Of a DNA stretch of 39,961 nt, positions 29,469 to 36,875 are shown in pieces; position 1 is the first letter of the stretch; each line of letters opens with the position of its first letter. The translations under genes and the position numbers were made by a program. The notes under the pieces are model-generated. The model worked only from the letters and a program-made list of their open reading frames with translations. It did no database searches and was not told the DNA's origin. The stretch is taken from IMG/VR virus record IMGVR_UViG_3300010413_000083, positions 1 through 39,961 of that record; one strand, written 5' to 3'. This stretch comes from a virus.

Positions 29469-31384
29469 TGGCTAAACCGTGGGAAAAATATCAAGCTACT
29501 TCACAGGCTGTTAAACCGTGGGAGAAATATCAAACTCCACAAGTAGAGCAGCCTTTAACAGAAGAGCCGAACACGACAGCAGAAGGATTGGCAGGAGCGG
29601 TTGTAAGAGGTGCAGGGCCATATGCAGCAGGGGCGGCTTTAGGTGCCGTAGCAGGTGCTCCTTTTGCTGGTGTCGGGGCAGTGCCAGGAGCGCTTGCAGG
29701 CACAGCAGCAGTAGGGCTTACTCAGCTAGTAGGAGACCCTATTGTAAGTACGATCAATAATCTATTCGGCACTCAATATGCACTACCTACAGATGCAATG
29801 GCAGATTTATTTACTCGATTGGGAGTTCCTGAAGCTCAGACAGAAGCCGAAAGAGTGGTGCAAGCCGCTGCGTCAGGTTTAGCAGGAGCAGGTGGAACGG
29901 CTGCATTAGGCAAGCAATTAATGACGGCAGCAGGGCCAGTAACTAGAGGCGTAGGGCAAACTTTGGCTGCACAGCCAGCAGCACAAATAGTAGGGGGTGC
30001 AGGGGCTGGTGCAGCAGGACAGACAGCAGCAGAATTAGGAGCAGGGCCGATAGGTCAAATTGCCGCAAGTCTTGTAGGTGGTCTTGCAGGCGCTAAAATA
30101 GCAGGATTAAAGACCATACCTCAAGCCAAGCAACTCCCTTCAGACTTGAGAGCAGCTAAAGAGGCTGGAATTGATATATTGACAACAGATGTGGTTCCTC
30201 CGAAAACTTTTGCAGGAAAATGGCTACAAGCTACCGGGGAACGCATACCCTTGATAGGTGCTGGAGAAGCTAGGAAGGGCCAGCAGAAGCAAAGAATTGA
30301 GGCTGTAAGAAGTCTTTTAAAGGACTTTGGAGCCGATGATGCTGCAAATGTTTCTGATGATGTAATGAAAGACTTAGCGACAAAGAGAGCCAATGAAGTC
30401 AGTAAATATTCAAAAATGAAATCTGATGTTATTAGCCAAATTGATGATAGTCAAACCATAACACCTGTACCTAAGACCTCCGAAGCTATAGATAATCAAA
30501 TATCAAAACTTCAGGCATTAAAGACTAAAGGAGTTAAGCCAGTTATTAATAGATTGGAAGATTGGAAAATATCTATTCAAGATCAGCCATTAGGTAATAT
30601 TGAAACGCTCAGGAAGCAGATAGGAGAGAGTTTCAAGGATCCAAAGTTGGTAGCGGTAAGGTCAACAGGTGAAAAGGCTTTAAATAGCATTTATGGCGCT
30701 TTAAGAGAGGATATGGGGGATTTCATTAAATCTCAAGGGCAGAGACGTGATTATGAAAAATGGCAAATAGCAAATAAAAGATTATCTAATCTTGCAGGAG
30801 AGATAAAAAGTGGTACATTGAAATCAGTGTTAAAAAGCGGTGATGCTACTCCTGAAGTAGTTGATAGATTGCTATTCAGCAAAAAACCTAGCGAAATTAG
30901 AACACTATATGCTAATCTAACTCCACAAGGGAGAGCACATGCCAGGACTGCTATTATTGCTAAAGCTGCTGATAAGGCTGGAGGAATAGAAAATATAAGC
31001 CCTAATAAATTTACTAATGAAGTTAAAAAATTAGGCCAGTCAATAGGTGTGTTTTTTAAAGGGGATGAATTAAAACGAATAGAAGGATTATCGAGAACAT
31101 TAGATATAACTAGACGTGCAGCAACAGCAGCAGAAATGCCTACAACTGGAGTACAAGTTGCTTTGCCAGTTGGCGCGGCAATATTAACTGATTTGCTTGG
31201 TGGTATGGGAGCAGCAACAGTGGCAGGTGTAACAGTAGGTGGAATGTCAAGGCTCTATGAATCGCCTGCCGTAAGGAATATTTTAATGAAGATGCCTAAA
31301 ACGATTAAAGGAAGTCCAGAAGAAGCTGCATTATTTAAGAGATTAATTTCCACAATCCAACAGCAAAAGGAGCCAACAGAATGA
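29468..31384 (+). CDS. Large ejection protein (gp16-like by position)
   Basis: 638 aa; ATG 29468 (MAKPWEKYQ) is chosen over a start 15 bases upstream. The N-terminus has two copies of a KPWEKYQ motif at residues 3-9 and 16-22, often found on phage internal proteins. Residues about 35-220 are very rich in Gly/Ala with hydrophobic stretches (likely membrane-active), and the remainder is helical and charged. Membrane-penetrating ejection proteins of this design form part of the trans-envelope channel. The assignment as gp16-like is by position and composition. Confidence 0.7.
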   Translation: MAKPWEKYQATSQAVKPWEKYQTPQVEQPLTEEPNTTAEGLAGAVVRGAGPYAAGAALGAVAGAPFAGVGAVPGALAGTAAVGLTQLVGDPIVSTINNLFGTQYALPTDAMADLFTRLGVPEAQTEAERVVQAAASGLAGAGGTAALGKQLMTAAGPVTRGVGQTLAAQPAAQIVGGAGAGAAGQTAAELGAGPIGQIAASLVGGLAGAKIAGLKTIPQAKQLPSDLRAAKEAGIDILTTDVVPPKTFAGKWLQATGERIPLIGAGEARKGQQKQRIEAVRSLLKDFGADDAANVSDDVMKDLATKRANEVSKYSKMKSDVISQIDDSQTITPVPKTSEAIDNQISKLQALKTKGVKPVINRLEDWKISIQDQPLGNIETLRKQIGESFKDPKLVAVRSTGEKALNSIYGALREDMGDFIKSQGQRRDYEKWQIANKRLSNLAGEIKSGTLKSVLKSGDATPEVVDRLLFSKKPSEIRTLYANLTPQGRAHARTAIIAKAADKAGGIENISPNKFTNEVKKLGQSIGVFFKGDELKRIEGLSRTLDITRRAATAAEMPTTGVQVALPVGAAILTDLLGGMGAATVAGVTVGGMSRLYESPAVRNILMKMPKTIKGSPEEAALFKRLISTIQQQKEPTE

Positions 31385-32802
31385 CAGGACAAGCAATAAG
31401 AACGCCATTTCCTACTTTTTTTGATTCAAATGGAGAAACATTAGAAAATGGCTATATATACATAGGAACAGCAGGATTAAATCCTGAAACAAATCCTATA
31501 GCTGTTTATTATGATAAAGCTTTAACTATACCAGCAGTTCAGCCAATAAGAACTCTTAACGGTTTTCCGGTTAATGGCAATACTCCAATAGGTTTATATA
31601 CGGCTGCAACTTCATATTCTATAAAAGTTAATAATAAAAATGGAGAATTAATATTTTCAGAATTGTCTGTAGATTTGTCTATTTCTTCATCTTTATTGTC
31701 GATAGTATCTACTGAAGTATTTTCATTTCCTAATACTGTAGTATTTAAAAAGGCTTCAGATGTAGCAAGTGCAGCAGCGTTGCCTATTGTAAATGATGGC
31801 AATTATGTCGATATAACTGGAACCAATGCAATAACTTCAATAAATACAATAGGTGCAGGTACTTGGATGTTATTGCAATTTGATGGGAGCTTGACATTAA
31901 CTCATCATGCAACAAACTTAATATTGCCAAGTGGAGAGAATATAGTTACAGAAGCTGGAGATCATGCCTTGATAGTAGAATATGCAACAGGGCAATGGCG
32001 CTGTGCGATGTATACTAAAGCTAATGGGCTTCCTGTAAATGTATTTAGAAAAGGTGCCGATGTTGTTAGTGAGGCTGCCTTGTTTACATCTGCCGGATTT
32101 CCTGGTGATGGAAATTATGTTGATGTTACAGGTGTAACAGCCATTACTTCTATAATTACAAGTGGACACATAGGCACAATAATAAAACTTCATTTTGATG
32201 GAGCATTAACTTTAACTCATCATGCTACAGATTTAATTCTTCCAGGTGCTACTGACATACCAACAGCAGCTGGAGATGAAGCTGAATTTATAGAATATGC
32301 TTCCGGTGATTGGAGGTGTACGAGCTATCAAAGAGCTTCTAAGCGACCTGATACAGGTAAAATAGTTCAAACTGTTAATACTCAAACAGGTGCAGTTGCA
32401 ACAGGAACTACAGTAGTTCCTAAAGATGATACAATCATGCAGAATACAGAGGGTGATGAATATATGACACTTGCAATTACGCCCACTAAATCTACTAACA
32501 AATTGCGGATAAGTGTCAACTTTTATGGTTCTAATAGCGCAAATGCGAGAGTGTACGTAGGCTTATTTCAAGATTCAACAGCGGATGCACTGGCAGTAGC
32601 TTCAAGTTATACCGCTCCTGGAGATGCTACAATGATTTCATTTGAATATGAAATGGTATCAGGAACTACAAGCGCGACAACATTTAAAGTCAGGGCCGGT
32701 GGCATTTTAGCAGGAACTACTACTTTTAATGGTGAGGCAGGAGCTAGACTCTTTGGTGGAGTTTTAGCATCAAGCATAATAATAACTGAAATCGAGGTGT
32801 AA
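31381..32802 (+). CDS. Tail spike/fibre protein with P22-like head-binding domain and tandem repeats
   Basis: 473 aa; start overlaps the upstream stop (ATGA). Residues 1-105 match the P22 tailspike head-binding domain pattern (PTFFDSNGETLENGYIYIGTAGLNPETNPI...GLYTAATSYSIKVN). Two tandem repeats follow, about 121-219 and 221-318, each with FxKxxDV, GNYVD, AITSI, TLTHHATDLILP and a final WRC. A C-terminal beta domain (about 330-473) is the likely receptor-binding part. It attaches to the gp10/gp4-type hub and binds the host surface. Confidence 0.8.
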   Translation: MTGQAIRTPFPTFFDSNGETLENGYIYIGTAGLNPETNPIAVYYDKALTIPAVQPIRTLNGFPVNGNTPIGLYTAATSYSIKVNNKNGELIFSELSVDLSISSSLLSIVSTEVFSFPNTVVFKKASDVASAAALPIVNDGNYVDITGTNAITSINTIGAGTWMLLQFDGSLTLTHHATNLILPSGENIVTEAGDHALIVEYATGQWRCAMYTKANGLPVNVFRKGADVVSEAALFTSAGFPGDGNYVDVTGVTAITSIITSGHIGTIIKLHFDGALTLTHHATDLILPGATDIPTAAGDEAEFIEYASGDWRCTSYQRASKRPDTGKIVQTVNTQTGAVATGTTVVPKDDTIMQNTEGDEYMTLAITPTKSTNKLRISVNFYGSNSANARVYVGLFQDSTADALAVASSYTAPGDATMISFEYEMVSGTTSATTFKVRAGGILAGTTTFNGEAGARLFGGVLASSIIITEIEV

Positions 32803-32803
32803 T

Positions 32804-33064
32804 ATGTTAGGAATGGCATTAGGTTGGAAATTTGCTCATCATCCAGGTATCAGAACAAAAGAAGATAAGATAGTAGCGTGGCCTTCAGCATTAGGAACTA
32901 AACCTACTGAAAGCCAAATAGAAGTAATAATAAATGATTATAAGACATTTCTATCAGAAAATCCTGTACTAACTAAAAAAGACAAGATACAATTAATTGA
33001 AAATGCAACATCTTTGCAAGCATTGAAAGCAGCATTAATCAAGATAATATCTCAAGGAGGATAA
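32804..33064 (+). CDS. Hypothetical protein (86 aa)
   Basis: ATG after GAGGTG. Begins ALGWKFAHHPGIRTKEDKIVAWPSALGTKPTESQIEVIINDYKTFL and ends LQALKAALIKIISQGG. I do not recognise a family; it may be a small virion or tail-assembly factor. It follows the tail spike gene by one base and is followed by a very small basic gene. Confidence 0.5.
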   Translation: MLGMALGWKFAHHPGIRTKEDKIVAWPSALGTKPTESQIEVIINDYKTFLSENPVLTKKDKIQLIENATSLQALKAALIKIISQGG

Positions 33065-33065
33065 T

Positions 33066-33125
33066 ATGGCCGGAGGGCATTCACCGAAACCGAAAAAGAA
33101 AAAAGGTAAAGGTAAGGGGAAATGA
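33066..33125 (+). CDS. Lys-rich microprotein (19 aa)
   Basis: ATG 33066 follows AAGGAGGATAAT, one of the best ribosome binding sites in the window. The product is MAGGHSPKP then KKKKGKGKGK: about half Lys. The stop TGA overlaps the next ATG (ATGA), so it is translationally coupled to the membrane protein. Possibly a functional microprotein or a leader peptide that controls the next gene. Confidence 0.5.
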   Translation: MAGGHSPKPKKKKGKGKGK

Positions 33126-33589
33126 TAGTTTCATTGATGATATTGTTCATTGCGTTTTTAGCTATATTTCAGGATGACAAGAGGCGCTTAGCCGCATTGA
33201 TATTTGCACTTCTTATGTTGGTTCATGAGGTCTTTTGCCAACAACTCCCAGGATATTTGTATTTCTTTACCGCAGCATTGATAGATATTAGTGCAATGGC
33301 GATAATTATTAATTTGAAATATACTACTAGATTAACTGAAAACCTTGTCCATATTTGTATGGGCTTTATTTTATTGAATACTTTAGGATGGATTAATTGG
33401 GAAATCGGCATAATTCCTGAAGCATATGTAGTCGGCGCTGCAATCTTGTATATGTGTGTGATAGTGAGCCTATTAAATTGGGATGGTATAGAGGATGGAA
33501 ACTATAAAATTAATAGGTGGCTTAATATCTTTCGGTTGTTTGATAATTCGTGCGCTCATCATATATCTGGATTATCGAAGGAGGGCTAA
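33122..33589 (+). CDS. Multi-pass membrane protein of the lysis cluster (155 aa)
   Basis: Four or five transmembrane helices are visible: VSLMILFIAFLAIF, LAALIFALLMLVHEV, YLYFFTAALIDISAMAIII, LVHICMGFILLNTLGWI, VVGAAILYMCVIVSLLNW. A charged C-terminus ends at SKEG. It overlaps the microprotein and lies at the start of the lysis cluster, so a holin-related or membrane-organising role is possible. No named family. Confidence 0.65.
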   Translation: MIVSLMILFIAFLAIFQDDKRRLAALIFALLMLVHEVFCQQLPGYLYFFTAALIDISAMAIIINLKYTTRLTENLVHICMGFILLNTLGWINWEIGIIPEAYVVGAAILYMCVIVSLLNWDGIEDGNYKINRWLNIFRLFDNSCAHHISGLSKEG

Positions 33590-33591
33590 GG

Positions 33592-33867
33592 ATGACGGAA
33601 GAATCGGCACAGATTGTTAAAGGTTTGGCAGTAGCCGCCCCGACAGTGGCAGGAGGCGCTTATCTTTTAATCGCTCAATCCATAATAGGTATGGTGGGAA
33701 TAGCAGCAGGAGCTATTTTGTCAATAGTGTTGACAGTCAAGGCGGTAGTAGATATTAAATACAAGAAGAAAATGGAGAAAGCTCAACTAGCCGATATAAA
33801 ATTTAGACAGGAACATGATCTGCCATGCCGAAGGTGCACAGACAAGGAGGAACATCATGAAAGTTGA
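33592..33867 (+). CDS. Holin-like small membrane protein (91 aa)
   Basis: ATG 33592 follows GAAGGAGGGCTAAGG. Two hydrophobic segments (VKGLAVAAPTVAGGAYLLIAQSIIGMVGIAAGAILSIVLTV) are followed by a basic, hydrophilic C-terminus (KYKKKMEKAQ...EHHES) with a C-x2-C pair near the end. This is the layout of class II-type holins. It overlaps the DUF5675 gene by 11 bases. Confidence 0.6.
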   Translation: MTEESAQIVKGLAVAAPTVAGGAYLLIAQSIIGMVGIAAGAILSIVLTVKAVVDIKYKKKMEKAQLADIKFRQEHDLPCRRCTDKEEHHES

Positions 33868-34261
33868 TATAGTAAGAGTTCATAGTTCTAAGAAAGGCAC
33901 ATTTGGAGTATTACTTGTCGAAGGGATGCCTATTGGAGTTACAGGCGAACAAGATTGGGAAGATAATCAAAGAAACGTATCCTGCATCCCTGTAGGCCAG
34001 TATTTATGCAAGAGGGTTACTACTCCTATTCATGGAAATACTTTTGAGGTTACGGGCGTTCCTGGGCGCTCTGCTATACTATTCCATAAGGGGAACTTAC
34101 CACTTGAACATTCTCAAGGGTGTATTCTGGTAGCAGAGAAGTTTGATCTACTAAGTGGTGAGCCTGCCGTATTGGAAAGCGCACAAGGTTATGGGGAGTT
34201 TATGAAAGCTATGGAGGGGATTAGTAGCTTTGTATTGAATATAATTGAAATAAAGGTATAA
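33857..34261 (+). CDS. DUF5675 family protein, possible cell-wall-acting enzyme
   Basis: 134 aa; ATG 33857 with AAGGAGG just upstream. Conserved features: EQDWEDNQRNVSCIPVGQYLC, then FEVTGVPGRSAILFHKGNLPLEHSQGCILV with H77, N80, S86, G88 and C89. The HxxN...SxGC arrangement resembles the His/Cys catalytic motif of L,D-transpeptidase-like enzymes, and DUF5675 proteins often lie in phage lysis clusters. No classical endolysin exists elsewhere in the genome, so this is the best candidate for a peptidoglycan-acting enzyme, which remains unproven. Confidence 0.65.
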   Translation: MKVDIVRVHSSKKGTFGVLLVEGMPIGVTGEQDWEDNQRNVSCIPVGQYLCKRVTTPIHGNTFEVTGVPGRSAILFHKGNLPLEHSQGCILVAEKFDLLSGEPAVLESAQGYGEFMKAMEGISSFVLNIIEIKV

Positions 34262-34284
34262 CTATGAAATGGAGCTAGCTTGAT

Positions 34285-34584
34285 ATGAAATTAAAAATAA
34301 TCATTAGCTTAGTTACAATATTGATGTTGCCTGGAACTGCCGGAGCTACTATATACAATACCTTTGCCAAGCAGAAAGCTCATGAAGATCTTGTAAGAAG
34401 GGTAGCCATGACTGAAGAGCGTTTTGAAAATAAACTTGTTTACGATAAGATACAGAGTTATTTGAATAGGATATGGGCTCTGGAAGATAGATTTAAAGAC
34501 AAGGAGATGTCACAGGAAGCAATTGAGGAAATAAGGCGCTTGAGAGAAGAGATTAAGCAACTTGAAAAAGAGATGAAGGAGTAG
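34285..34584 (+). CDS. Signal-anchor coiled-coil protein, i-spanin-like (99 aa)
   Basis: N-terminal KLKIIISLVTILMLPGTAGA is a signal peptide or anchor. The rest is a charged helix with heptads (EERFENKLVYDKIQSYLNRIWALEDRFKD and EAIEEIRRLREEIKQLEKEMKE), typical of the periplasmic part of an inner-membrane spanin. Position just before the 3TM holin supports this. No partner o-spanin (lipobox) gene was identified, so the role is tentative. Confidence 0.55.
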   Translation: MKLKIIISLVTILMLPGTAGATIYNTFAKQKAHEDLVRRVAMTEERFENKLVYDKIQSYLNRIWALEDRFKDKEMSQEAIEEIRRLREEIKQLEKEMKE

Positions 34585-34586
34585 AT

Positions 34587-34979
34587 ATGTGGGAAACAAT
34601 TAAAGGCTTTTTCGGAAGCGATACAACTTTAAACAAGGGTATGGATATGGTCGAATCAGGAATTGATATGACCTTCTATACTCCTGAAGAAAAATCAATA
34701 GCGCACCAAAAAATATTGGATTGGCGCTTAAAGATGGCGCAAGCTATAGGGCCTCAAAGTAAAGCTAGACGTTATTTAACATATGTCATCGGTGGTGTAT
34801 GGACACATAATGTACTATTGATGACATATTTCTATATCGGCGGTATTTTACTAAAAAGCGAAGCCATGACAAAGGTAGCTGATAAACTTTACAATGTAAC
34901 TAATGAACTTATATTGCCAACCTTTCTATTGGCGTGTGCATTTTATTACGCTGCAAATATAGTACGAGCACAGAAATAA
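34587..34979 (+). CDS. 3TM-type holin
   Basis: 130 aa. The N-terminal soluble part has GKGMDMVESGIDMTFYTPEEKSIAHQKILDWRLKMAQAIGPQSKARRY. Then TYVIGGVWTHNVLLMTYFYIGGILL and LILPTFLLACAFYYAANIV are hydrophobic, with a third weaker one. The sequence order TPEEKSIAHQKILDWRLKMAQA...SKARRYLTYVI is what I associate with phage 3TM holins. It is followed by an intrinsic terminator. Confidence 0.7.
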   Translation: MWETIKGFFGSDTTLNKGMDMVESGIDMTFYTPEEKSIAHQKILDWRLKMAQAIGPQSKARRYLTYVIGGVWTHNVLLMTYFYIGGILLKSEAMTKVADKLYNVTNELILPTFLLACAFYYAANIVRAQK

Positions 34980-35004
34980 TCTCTCCCTATGCCCTTCCCC
35001 TTAG

Positions 35005-35043
35005 CCTCGTTGTGGATAATACCATGACGGGGTTTCTTTTTTT
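35005..35043 (+). terminator. Intrinsic terminator of the late operon
   Basis: Stem 35005-35015 (CCTCGT.GTGG) with 35022-35032 (CCAT.ACGGGG), allowing wobble pairs and one mismatch, loop ATAATA, followed by TTTCTTTTTTT. It lies 25 bases after the holin stop and ends the long late transcript. Confidence 0.8.
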
Positions 35044-35071
35044 GTGGCTAAATATTTTTTTGTAATTTTAC

Positions 35072-35117
35072 TTGACACTTGATTATTAGGATGATAATAT
35101 AAGTTTAAATCAAACTT
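35072..35117 (+). promoter_or_regulatory. Sigma70-type promoter P4 with downstream inverted repeat
   Basis: TTGACA 35072-35077, 17-base spacer, TAATAT 35095-35100. Immediately after is AAGTTT-AAATC-AAACTT (35101-35117), a perfect 6-bp inverted repeat around the expected start of transcription. That is a classic operator position, or it may form a 5' hairpin. It drives the accessory block from 35131. Confidence 0.75.
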
Positions 35118-35130
35118 AAAGGAGGATAAA

Positions 35131-35469
35131 ATGGCTAAACCAGAAACAATCAAGATTGACGAAGTAGAATATGTAAGAAAGGATAGTATCAAAGCATCTA
35201 TAAAGACCAGCGGAGAGATAAGGATTGTAATCCTTCAAAGAGGTTGGGTAGCAGTTGGTAGGTATTCCAAAAAAGGAGAATATGGCAAGCTTGAAAATGC
35301 TAATATAATCCGAGTATGGGGAACAACTAAAGGGCTTGGAGAAATTGCTATTGATGGGCCTACTTCAAAAACGGTTTTAGATCGGTGTCCTAATATAGAA
35401 TTTCATGAACTCACTACAATAGCAATAATGGATTGTGTGGAGGAAAAATGGGAAAGCAAGCTTATATAG
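35131..35469 (+). CDS. DUF6948-like accessory protein (112 aa)
   Basis: ATG after AAAGGAGGATAAA, first gene after P4. The pattern ETIKIDEVEYVRKDSIKAS, then IVILQRGWVAVGRYSKKGEYGKLENANIIRVWGTTKGLGEIAIDGP and a C-terminal CPNIEFHELTTIAIMDC resembles a small phage family (DUF6948) that I have often seen just before Gly-X-rich proteins. Function unknown. It overlaps the repeat gene by 22 bases. Confidence 0.55.
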   Translation: MAKPETIKIDEVEYVRKDSIKASIKTSGEIRIVILQRGWVAVGRYSKKGEYGKLENANIIRVWGTTKGLGEIAIDGPTSKTVLDRCPNIEFHELTTIAIMDCVEEKWESKLI

Positions 35470-35744
35470 GTGAAGAAGGTCAAGGAGTCGGGTTAAACTC
35501 TGGCTATGGCTATGGCTCTGGCTCTGGCTATGGCTATGGCTATGGCTATGGCTCTGGCTATGGCTATGGCGATGGCTATGGCGATGGCGATGGCGATGGC
35601 TCTGGCTATGGCGATGGCGATGGCTATGGCTATGGCTCTGGCTCTGGCTATGGCGATGGCTATGGCTATGGCTATGGCGATGGCGATGGCTCTGGCTATG
35701 GCTATGGCGATGGCGATGGCGATGGCTCTGGCTATGGCGATTAA
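35448..35744 (+). CDS. Gly-X repeat protein (98 aa)
   Basis: ATG 35448 follows GTGGAGGAAAA. After a short start (GKQAYIGEEGQGVGLNS) the protein is 40 Gly-X pairs, where X is Tyr (19), Asp (13) or Ser (8). All Gly codons are GGC, all Tyr TAT, all Ser TCT, all Asp GAT. Such Tyr/Gly-rich sequences are flexible and can be adhesive or condensate-forming; function here is unknown. The six-base period means any whole-unit slip keeps the frame. Confidence 0.7.
   Translation: MGKQAYIGEEGQGVGLNSGYGYGSGSGYGYGYGYGSGYGYGDGYGDGDGDGSGYGDGDGYGYGSGSGYGDGYGYGYGDGDGSGYGYGDGDGDGSGYGD
35502..35741 (+). repeat. Hexamer array: 40 tandem GGC(TAT/GAT/TCT) units
   Basis: 240 bases, 40 consecutive units of six with no imperfect unit. 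GGCTAT occurs 19 times, GGCGAT 13 and GGCTCT 8. Only the fourth and fifth bases vary. It codes for the Gly-X protein at 35448 in one frame and is open in the other frames too. Confidence 0.95.
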
Positions 35745-35774
35745 CTAAGATAAACGAACCAGGAGGCAGATTAA

Positions 35775-35909
35775 ATGAAAGAACATAAATGCAAAAAGTG
35801 CAATCATACATGGAGGCCGAGAATAGAAAAGAAGCCTCTATGTTGTCCAGCCTGCAAATCCTATAATTGGGATAATGAATTGAAGGAGTCGAGCAATGAA
35901 AAGTCTTGA
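35775..35909 (+). CDS. Zinc-ribbon protein (44 aa)
   Basis: ATG after AGGAGGCAGATTAA. C-x2-C near the start (CKKC) and C-x2-C after KPLCCPAC, with NHTWRPRIEK between: a small zinc ribbon. Followed by a second gene that overlaps its 3' end. Unknown role; similar zinc ribbons are common in phage accessory regions. Confidence 0.6.
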   Translation: MKEHKCKKCNHTWRPRIEKKPLCCPACKSYNWDNELKESSNEKS

Positions 35910-36030
35910 ATGGATGAAGCAAGTTCCGGTAATGCTACTTGAACGATTCTATGCAAAGTGTGAATCACGAAAGATCAGTTATTGGCAAGGCATCATCGAA
36001 GCAGTAACCGATTGGCTTAATAAAGAATGA
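35896..36030 (+). CDS. Small helical protein (44 aa)
   Basis: ATG preceded by AAGGAGTCGAG. One amphipathic run KSLEWMKQVPVMLLERFYAKCESRKISYWQGIIEAVTDWLNKE. No family known. Overlap with the zinc-ribbon gene by 14 bases suggests co-translation. Confidence 0.55.
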   Translation: MKSLEWMKQVPVMLLERFYAKCESRKISYWQGIIEAVTDWLNKE

Positions 36031-36061
36031 AGCTTAGTAATGTTGATTAAGGGAGGGGAAG

Positions 36062-36211
36062 ATGAGCGAATATAAAGGATTTATTGTAGGAGGTTGTATA
36101 GCAATAGCTGGGATGTGTGTCTTTCCTGAAGGGATAATGAGTATTAAATATTGGCTATTTACGGCATCATTGTTTGGTGCGATAGCTGGTGCATCTTGGA
36201 TTAAAGATTAA
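36062..36211 (+). CDS. Two-pass membrane protein (49 aa)
   Basis: ATG after GGGAGGGGAAG. Two hydrophobic segments (FIVGGCIAIAGMCVF and YWLFTASLFGAIAGASW) joined by a short turn, ending in IKD. Part of a pair of small membrane proteins with the next gene. Function unknown. Confidence 0.55.
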   Translation: MSEYKGFIVGGCIAIAGMCVFPEGIMSIKYWLFTASLFGAIAGASWIKD

Positions 36212-36223
36212 CTACTAACCATC

Positions 36224-36246
36224 TACTAATTTATACAGAATTAGTA
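36224..36246. repeat. Inverted repeat between membrane-protein genes
   Basis: TACTAAT-TTATACAGA-ATTAGTA: a perfect 7-bp stem with a 9-base loop, 20 bases upstream of the next gene's start. No T-run, so not an obvious terminator; may be an operator or a translational hairpin. Confidence 0.4.
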
Positions 36247-36266
36247 ATTAACTAAGGGAGGCTATC

Positions 36267-36434
36267 ATGCTTAATATAATTTATATTTCTTTTATTATAT
36301 TTATAGCTTGTTTATGCTGGAATGGATACGCTGTAATCAATAACAAGATAGATCATTGGGGATATACGGCTGTCCTTGCGTTTCTCATAACTATATTGTG
36401 TGTGATAGAGATATTAAGGAAGGAGCTATCATGA
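36267..36434 (+). CDS. Two-pass membrane protein (55 aa)
   Basis: ATG after AAGGGAGGCT. N-terminal hydrophobic LNIIYISFIIFIACLCW and a second segment GYTAVLAFLITILCVIEIL, with a basic end RKELS. The stop overlaps the next ATG (ATGA). Function unknown. Confidence 0.55.
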   Translation: MLNIIYISFIIFIACLCWNGYAVINNKIDHWGYTAVLAFLITILCVIEILRKELS

Positions 36435-36625
36435 ATCAATCAGAAAAAGAACATATAGAGCAGGGCCATCAATTCAAGCCGAGTGCTACCTGTCCAGTAT
36501 GTATTCATGGTTCAAAGGTAACTAACTGCCATGTAGAGCCAGTAATGTCTTCTGTGCTAAACAAGTTCTGGGTAGATTCACAGAGAATATTCAACAACCT
36601 AGATCCGGAGAAGCACAATGCGTGA
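36431..36625 (+). CDS. Small Cys-containing protein (64 aa)
   Basis: ATG 36431 overlaps the upstream stop and has AAGGAAGGAG upstream; a longer in-frame form from 36356 would overlap the membrane gene. Contains TCPVCIHGSK (C-x2-C) and a further NCHVEP. Probably a small metal-binding protein. Overlaps the next gene by eight bases. Confidence 0.55.
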   Translation: MNQSEKEHIEQGHQFKPSATCPVCIHGSKVTNCHVEPVMSSVLNKFWVDSQRIFNNLDPEKHNA

Positions 36626-36875
36626 TCCTCAAGACGCTCCAGACTGCCCAGAAGACAAGTTTAAGGGATACGATAATCCTCTATGTAAATCTTGCCTATT
36701 TCTGAAAGACTGTGCTATAGAGGCACATGAAAAAGGGAAATGCTGGGATGATTGCATACACTGTAAGGCTGATCGAAGAGAGCATGATTCTCATCATTGT
36801 AGGGATGAAGGAATACAACATCAATGTAGATATTGCCAGGAAGATATGATAACTAGGGTGGATTGTGAGGGATAA
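36618..36875 (+). CDS. Cys-rich small protein (85 aa)
   Basis: About eleven Cys in C-x2-C and C-x3-C pairs (PLCKSC, KDCAIE, KCWDDCIHC, HHCRD, QCRYC, VDCEG) and several His; clearly a multi-zinc protein. It resembles the Cys-rich protein at 939 in style. The TAA stop is inside the GGATAAC left box of the attC-like site that follows. Confidence 0.6.
   Translation: MRDPQDAPDCPEDKFKGYDNPLCKSCLFLKDCAIEAHEKGKCWDDCIHCKADRREHDSHHCRDEGIQHQCRYCQEDMITRVDCEG

Noticed and set aside
35502-35741. CRISPR array or diversity-generating-retroelement variable region
   Set aside because: No spacer structure, and no reverse transcriptase or template repeat is present; the variation is among three codons only.
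35506-35748. Met-Ala/Leu-Ala repeat protein in another + frame
   Set aside because: Alternative frame of the same hexamer array; the Gly-X frame has the ribosome binding site, a non-repetitive start and the coupling with the upstream gene.
35377-35922. Long minus-strand frame rich in His/Ser/Gln/Arg
   Set aside because: It is the complement of the hexamer array; the six-base period leaves every frame open, and no ribosome binding site or sense is present.
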